DNA of 64,000 nt from assembly GCA_958510825.1 (NCBI GenBank), contig OY294048.1, positions 25,686,300 through 25,750,299 on the forward strand. The letters are read 5' to 3'. The notes beneath the pieces were generated by a model. The model did not search any database. It was not told the origin of the DNA and saw nothing but the letters and a program-made list of their open reading frames with translations. Source of the DNA: Brachypterus glaber. Its lineage: Eukaryota; Arthropoda; Insecta; Coleoptera; Kateretidae. Each line of letters begins with the position of its first letter. Positions within the stretch are counted from its first letter, which is position 1. Shown in pieces: positions 62,138-64,000 of this stretch. Made by a program: the position numbers and the translations under genes.

Positions 62138-62138
<1 letters not shown>
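59418..62138 (-). pseudogene. ORF2 of the Jockey/CR1-like element, RT active site deleted
   Basis: The endonuclease starts at 62138 (LTFNIRSINC, DIIVLSETW), is broken by frameshifts near 61840 and 61660, and continues through SDHYSTYF. A linker frame is 61453-60926. The RT frame 60647-59418 (409 aa) has VVPIFKAGDPSSPNNYRPIS, QFGFRQNK and FLDLAKAFDTVSHK. At about 60180 it jumps from ITMGV straight to LNWLNISKLSL. The PQG motif and the catalytic FADD box are missing, and the frame stays open through the deletion to the C-terminus. The copy cannot encode a working polymerase. Confidence 0.82.
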
Positions 62139-62171
<33 letters not shown>

Positions 62172-62371
62172 ACTGGTAAAAAGTAAAACAAGAAGTTAAA
62201 TAAAAAAAGAATGAATCAGAAAAAAAAGATACTAAAATTTCTCTAGTTTGTGATATAACTAAGTATTTCATCACTCATTGGTAAGAATAAAATAGTATTT
62301 AAGTGTGTTAATTTCAGTTACATAATCTAGTTTGTATTTATCACATCTTCAATATTATTGAAGATAATTTT

Positions 62372-62589
62372 TTAGTTATTAGGGTGTTTAAAATACACTT
62401 TTCCATTGGCACACCAAACGCTTTTCTTTCCAAATTTTTCAATTGCAGATTTAAGGATAGTGTGCTTTTCTTTGGTTAAGTCGTCCAAGATAACAATTTT
62501 TGTTCCTTTTAAGTTTTTTCTACTGTTTATTATTTTTCTTTTATCTGATTCCGATCTAAACTTTAGAAAAATAGGCCTAATTGTGTTTC
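62372..62589 (-). pseudogene. C-terminal end of ORF1 of the Jockey/CR1-like element
   Basis: About 72 codons, open to the TAA near 62372: RPIFLKFRSESDKR, LKGTKIVILDDLTKEK and a final KVYFKHPNN. The pattern matches the end of the esterase-free ORF1 proteins of Jockey/CR1-type elements. The N-terminus is missing because of 5' truncation. Confidence 0.65.
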
Positions 62590-63028
62590 CTATTGAAGAT
62601 ATCCGATATACTTTAAATTTTGCACAAATTTTTTTTAGGTACTACTAAATAGTTTTTAATTTGTATCAATGGAACCTGTAGAACTCGGAGGTAAAAAAAC
62701 TGAAAAATAGGTTTTTTAAGACATAGAAATTTTTTAGCACCTGTTATAGACATTTGATGTACTTGAAATTTGGTATATGATTGATTAGATACTAACCTAT
62801 GATTTAAAAAATAAATAGTCTACATTTGTATCAATGTGGTAGGTTTAAACTCGAAATTAAAAAAAAAAACATAATTTGGCTTATTTTTAAACATTTGAGC
62901 ACACTGTGCGGTATGATCCATGATCCAATCGACTTCAAATTTTTTGTGCATCATAATGTCTGGTAGTACTACAATTCTGCATATTAGTATCGATTCTAGA
63001 ATATACTTTTTTTTTCACGACTACCCTA

Positions 63029-63767
63029 ATCTCCCATCTGTGGTACGAGAAACTGTATTTTTGTATATTTTCTCGCACTGTTCTTCTTCTGGAGAAATAA
63101 AGTGTTTTTCCGGTACTTGCTCAAGTTCCCAGAACTTTCTAAGATCAAATGTATCTACTGACGAAAGTAAAAAGATAAGAGGCTGAGAGGGGGTATTTAT
63201 TTCGCCCATAAGGATCCATCCTAAAGCTGATTCTAATGCCACAGGCTTCCCTGGGCCACCTGACACTCTTCCAGATTTTAAAATTTGAGAAAACACTGAT
63301 GCTCCCAAAATCATGTCCACACTTTTGGAGCGATTAAAATCTGGATCTGCCAGTGGCGGTTCTGAAATGTATTTCCAGTGAGAAGTATCAATAGAACACG
63401 AAGGTACATTGGAAATAAGCGAAGGTAGAATCATGGCCTCTACATGTAGAACTGGCTCCTCACCATCAAGCGGTTTGAGAACACAATAGGTAATTCCCCT
63501 GGCCATAACCGAAGCGTTCTGGTTTATACCAGTTACGCTTGCGCGAAAATATGTTCGGGGTAACCCCAGTCAATTTAGGCATTTCTGCGAAATAAACGAA
63601 GCCTGCGAACCACAATCAAGCAAAATTCTTACTGGGTGAAAAGCGCCATTACCATCCTGCACTTTTACCACCGCATTGGAGAGTAATCCCATTGTTTTTG
63701 TTTGAGAGGTTTGAGGCACAACCAAACCGTTAACATTTTCCATGGGATTAGTTGATTTATCCTGCAA
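63029..63767 (-). pseudogene. BEL/Pao protease region, upstream part of the interrupted pol
   Basis: The frame 63767-63570 contains LLDCGSQASFIS, the Asp-Cys-Gly form of the retropepsin active site seen in BEL/Pao. The frame 63506-63021 continues with MILGASVFSQIL and ALGWILMGE and reaches TTDGR, where the foldback element interrupts it. A stop or frameshift lies near 63510-63570. Together with 54435-57506 it forms one pol gene. Confidence 0.85.
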
Positions 63768-63772
63768 AGAAG

Positions 63773-63985
63773 AAAAAGAAGGAGAAGGAGAAGGAAAAGG
63801 AGAAGGAGAAGGAGAAGGAGAAGGAGAAGGAGAAGGAGAAGGAGAAGGAGAAGGAGAAGGAGAAGGAGAAGGAGAAGGAGAAGGAGAAGGAGAAGGAGAA
63901 GGAGAAGGAGAAGGAGAAGGAGAAGGAGAAGGAGAAGGAGAAGGAGAAGGAGAAGGAGAAGGAGAAGGAGAAGGAGAAGGAGAAG
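63773..63985. repeat. (AGGAGA)n purine-rich hexanucleotide array
   Basis: About 33 units, slightly irregular in the first 30 bp and then perfect. It interrupts or precedes the BEL/Pao protease region. The Lys-Glu ORF on the plus strand is repeat translation. Confidence 0.95.
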
Positions 63986-64000
63986 TCGATGTAGAAGAAG

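Larger units (their letters stand above)
59079..62589 (-). mobile_element. Jockey/CR1-like retrotransposon, 5'-truncated, with 11-bp target duplication
   Basis: Minus-strand copy of 3,511 bp. CTATTGAAGAT occurs at 59068-59078 and 62590-62600 and is the target duplication. The 3' tail is (TTTAA)n at the left end (59079-59105). It begins inside ORF1 and includes most of ORF2, so truncation is moderate. Confidence 0.88.
57507..63028. mobile_element. Foldback (FB-like) element in BEL/Pao pol, containing a Jockey-like insertion
   Basis: Ends read TAGGGTGGTGGTGAAAA on the left and, inverted, TAGGGTAGTCGTGAAAA on the right. A 9-bp duplication flanks it: ATCTTCCAT (57498-57506) and ATCTCCCAT (63029-63037), one mismatch. 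The left arm is about 1.43 kb, the right arm about 0.58 kb without the insertion. Much of the arms is tandem repeats of ~134-175 bp, and the two arms differ in number of units. The arms meet in a hairpin centred near 58938. Long repeat-bearing arms and 9-bp duplications resemble Drosophila FB elements. No transposase is present. Confidence 0.82.

Noticed and set aside
63752..63994. Lys-Glu repeat protein
   Set aside because: Translation of the (AGGAGA)n hexamer.

Overview
The window is gene-poor, AT-rich eukaryotic DNA built almost entirely from transposable elements and tandem repeats. An arthropod, most likely an insect, is suggested by the mix of families: an R1-clade non-LTR element (a clade typical of arthropods), a Ty3/Gypsy element, a BEL/Pao element, several Jockey/CR1-like elements, an R4-like element with a restriction-type endonuclease, and MITE or foldback DNA elements. 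I see no bacterial operon, rRNA or CRISPR. The only candidate host-gene sequence is one 160-bp exon at 49582-49741.

Positions 1-35206 hold three perfect (TCTG)n arrays (1-328, 16912-24260, 29685-35206) separated by two copies of one R1-like retrotransposon. Both copies lie in the same orientation and join the repeat in the same phase at both ends. Copy 2 (24261-29684, 5.4 kb) is intact: an ORF1 nucleic-acid-binding protein with zinc knuckles, then an overlapping ORF2 with an apurinic-type endonuclease and a reverse transcriptase. Copy 1 (329-16911) encodes the same proteins, but its ORF2 is split by an 11.2-kb Ty3/Gypsy element (2341-13503) on the minus strand. That element has 2,304-bp LTRs, a 4-bp target duplication (CCAC), intact gag and pol, and a candidate -1 frameshift site. 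The sequence therefore shows a retrotransposon that targets a microsatellite, hit in turn by a young LTR element.

Positions 35207-49560 are a mosaic of decayed Jockey/CR1-like fragments and inverted-repeat DNA elements. A TIR element (39197-44479) carries a broken, cysteine-rich minus-strand gene of a repetitive family I recognise but cannot assign enzymatically; a Jockey-like copy sits in its right arm. A second TIR element (44674-47603, target duplication AGTG) sits inside a Jockey-like copy and itself contains a retroelement copy from which the whole RT has been deleted in frame. A palindromic MITE and a short hairpin-bearing retroposon tail interrupt the same host copy.

Positions 49560-52490 contain the candidate ankyrin-like exon, an (AGTAAG)n hexamer, two R4-like pseudogene copies and a CpG-rich array with a roughly 15.5-bp period (core TACCGCG).

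Positions 52490-64000 are a decayed BEL/Pao element on the minus strand. It is broken by a hAT-type foldback MITE (53054-54261) at the first bases of its 3' LTR and by an FB-like foldback element (57507-63028, 9-bp target duplication) in pol. The foldback holds a Jockey-like insertion (59079-62589, 11-bp target duplication) whose RT active site was deleted in frame. The window ends in an (AGGAGA)n array.
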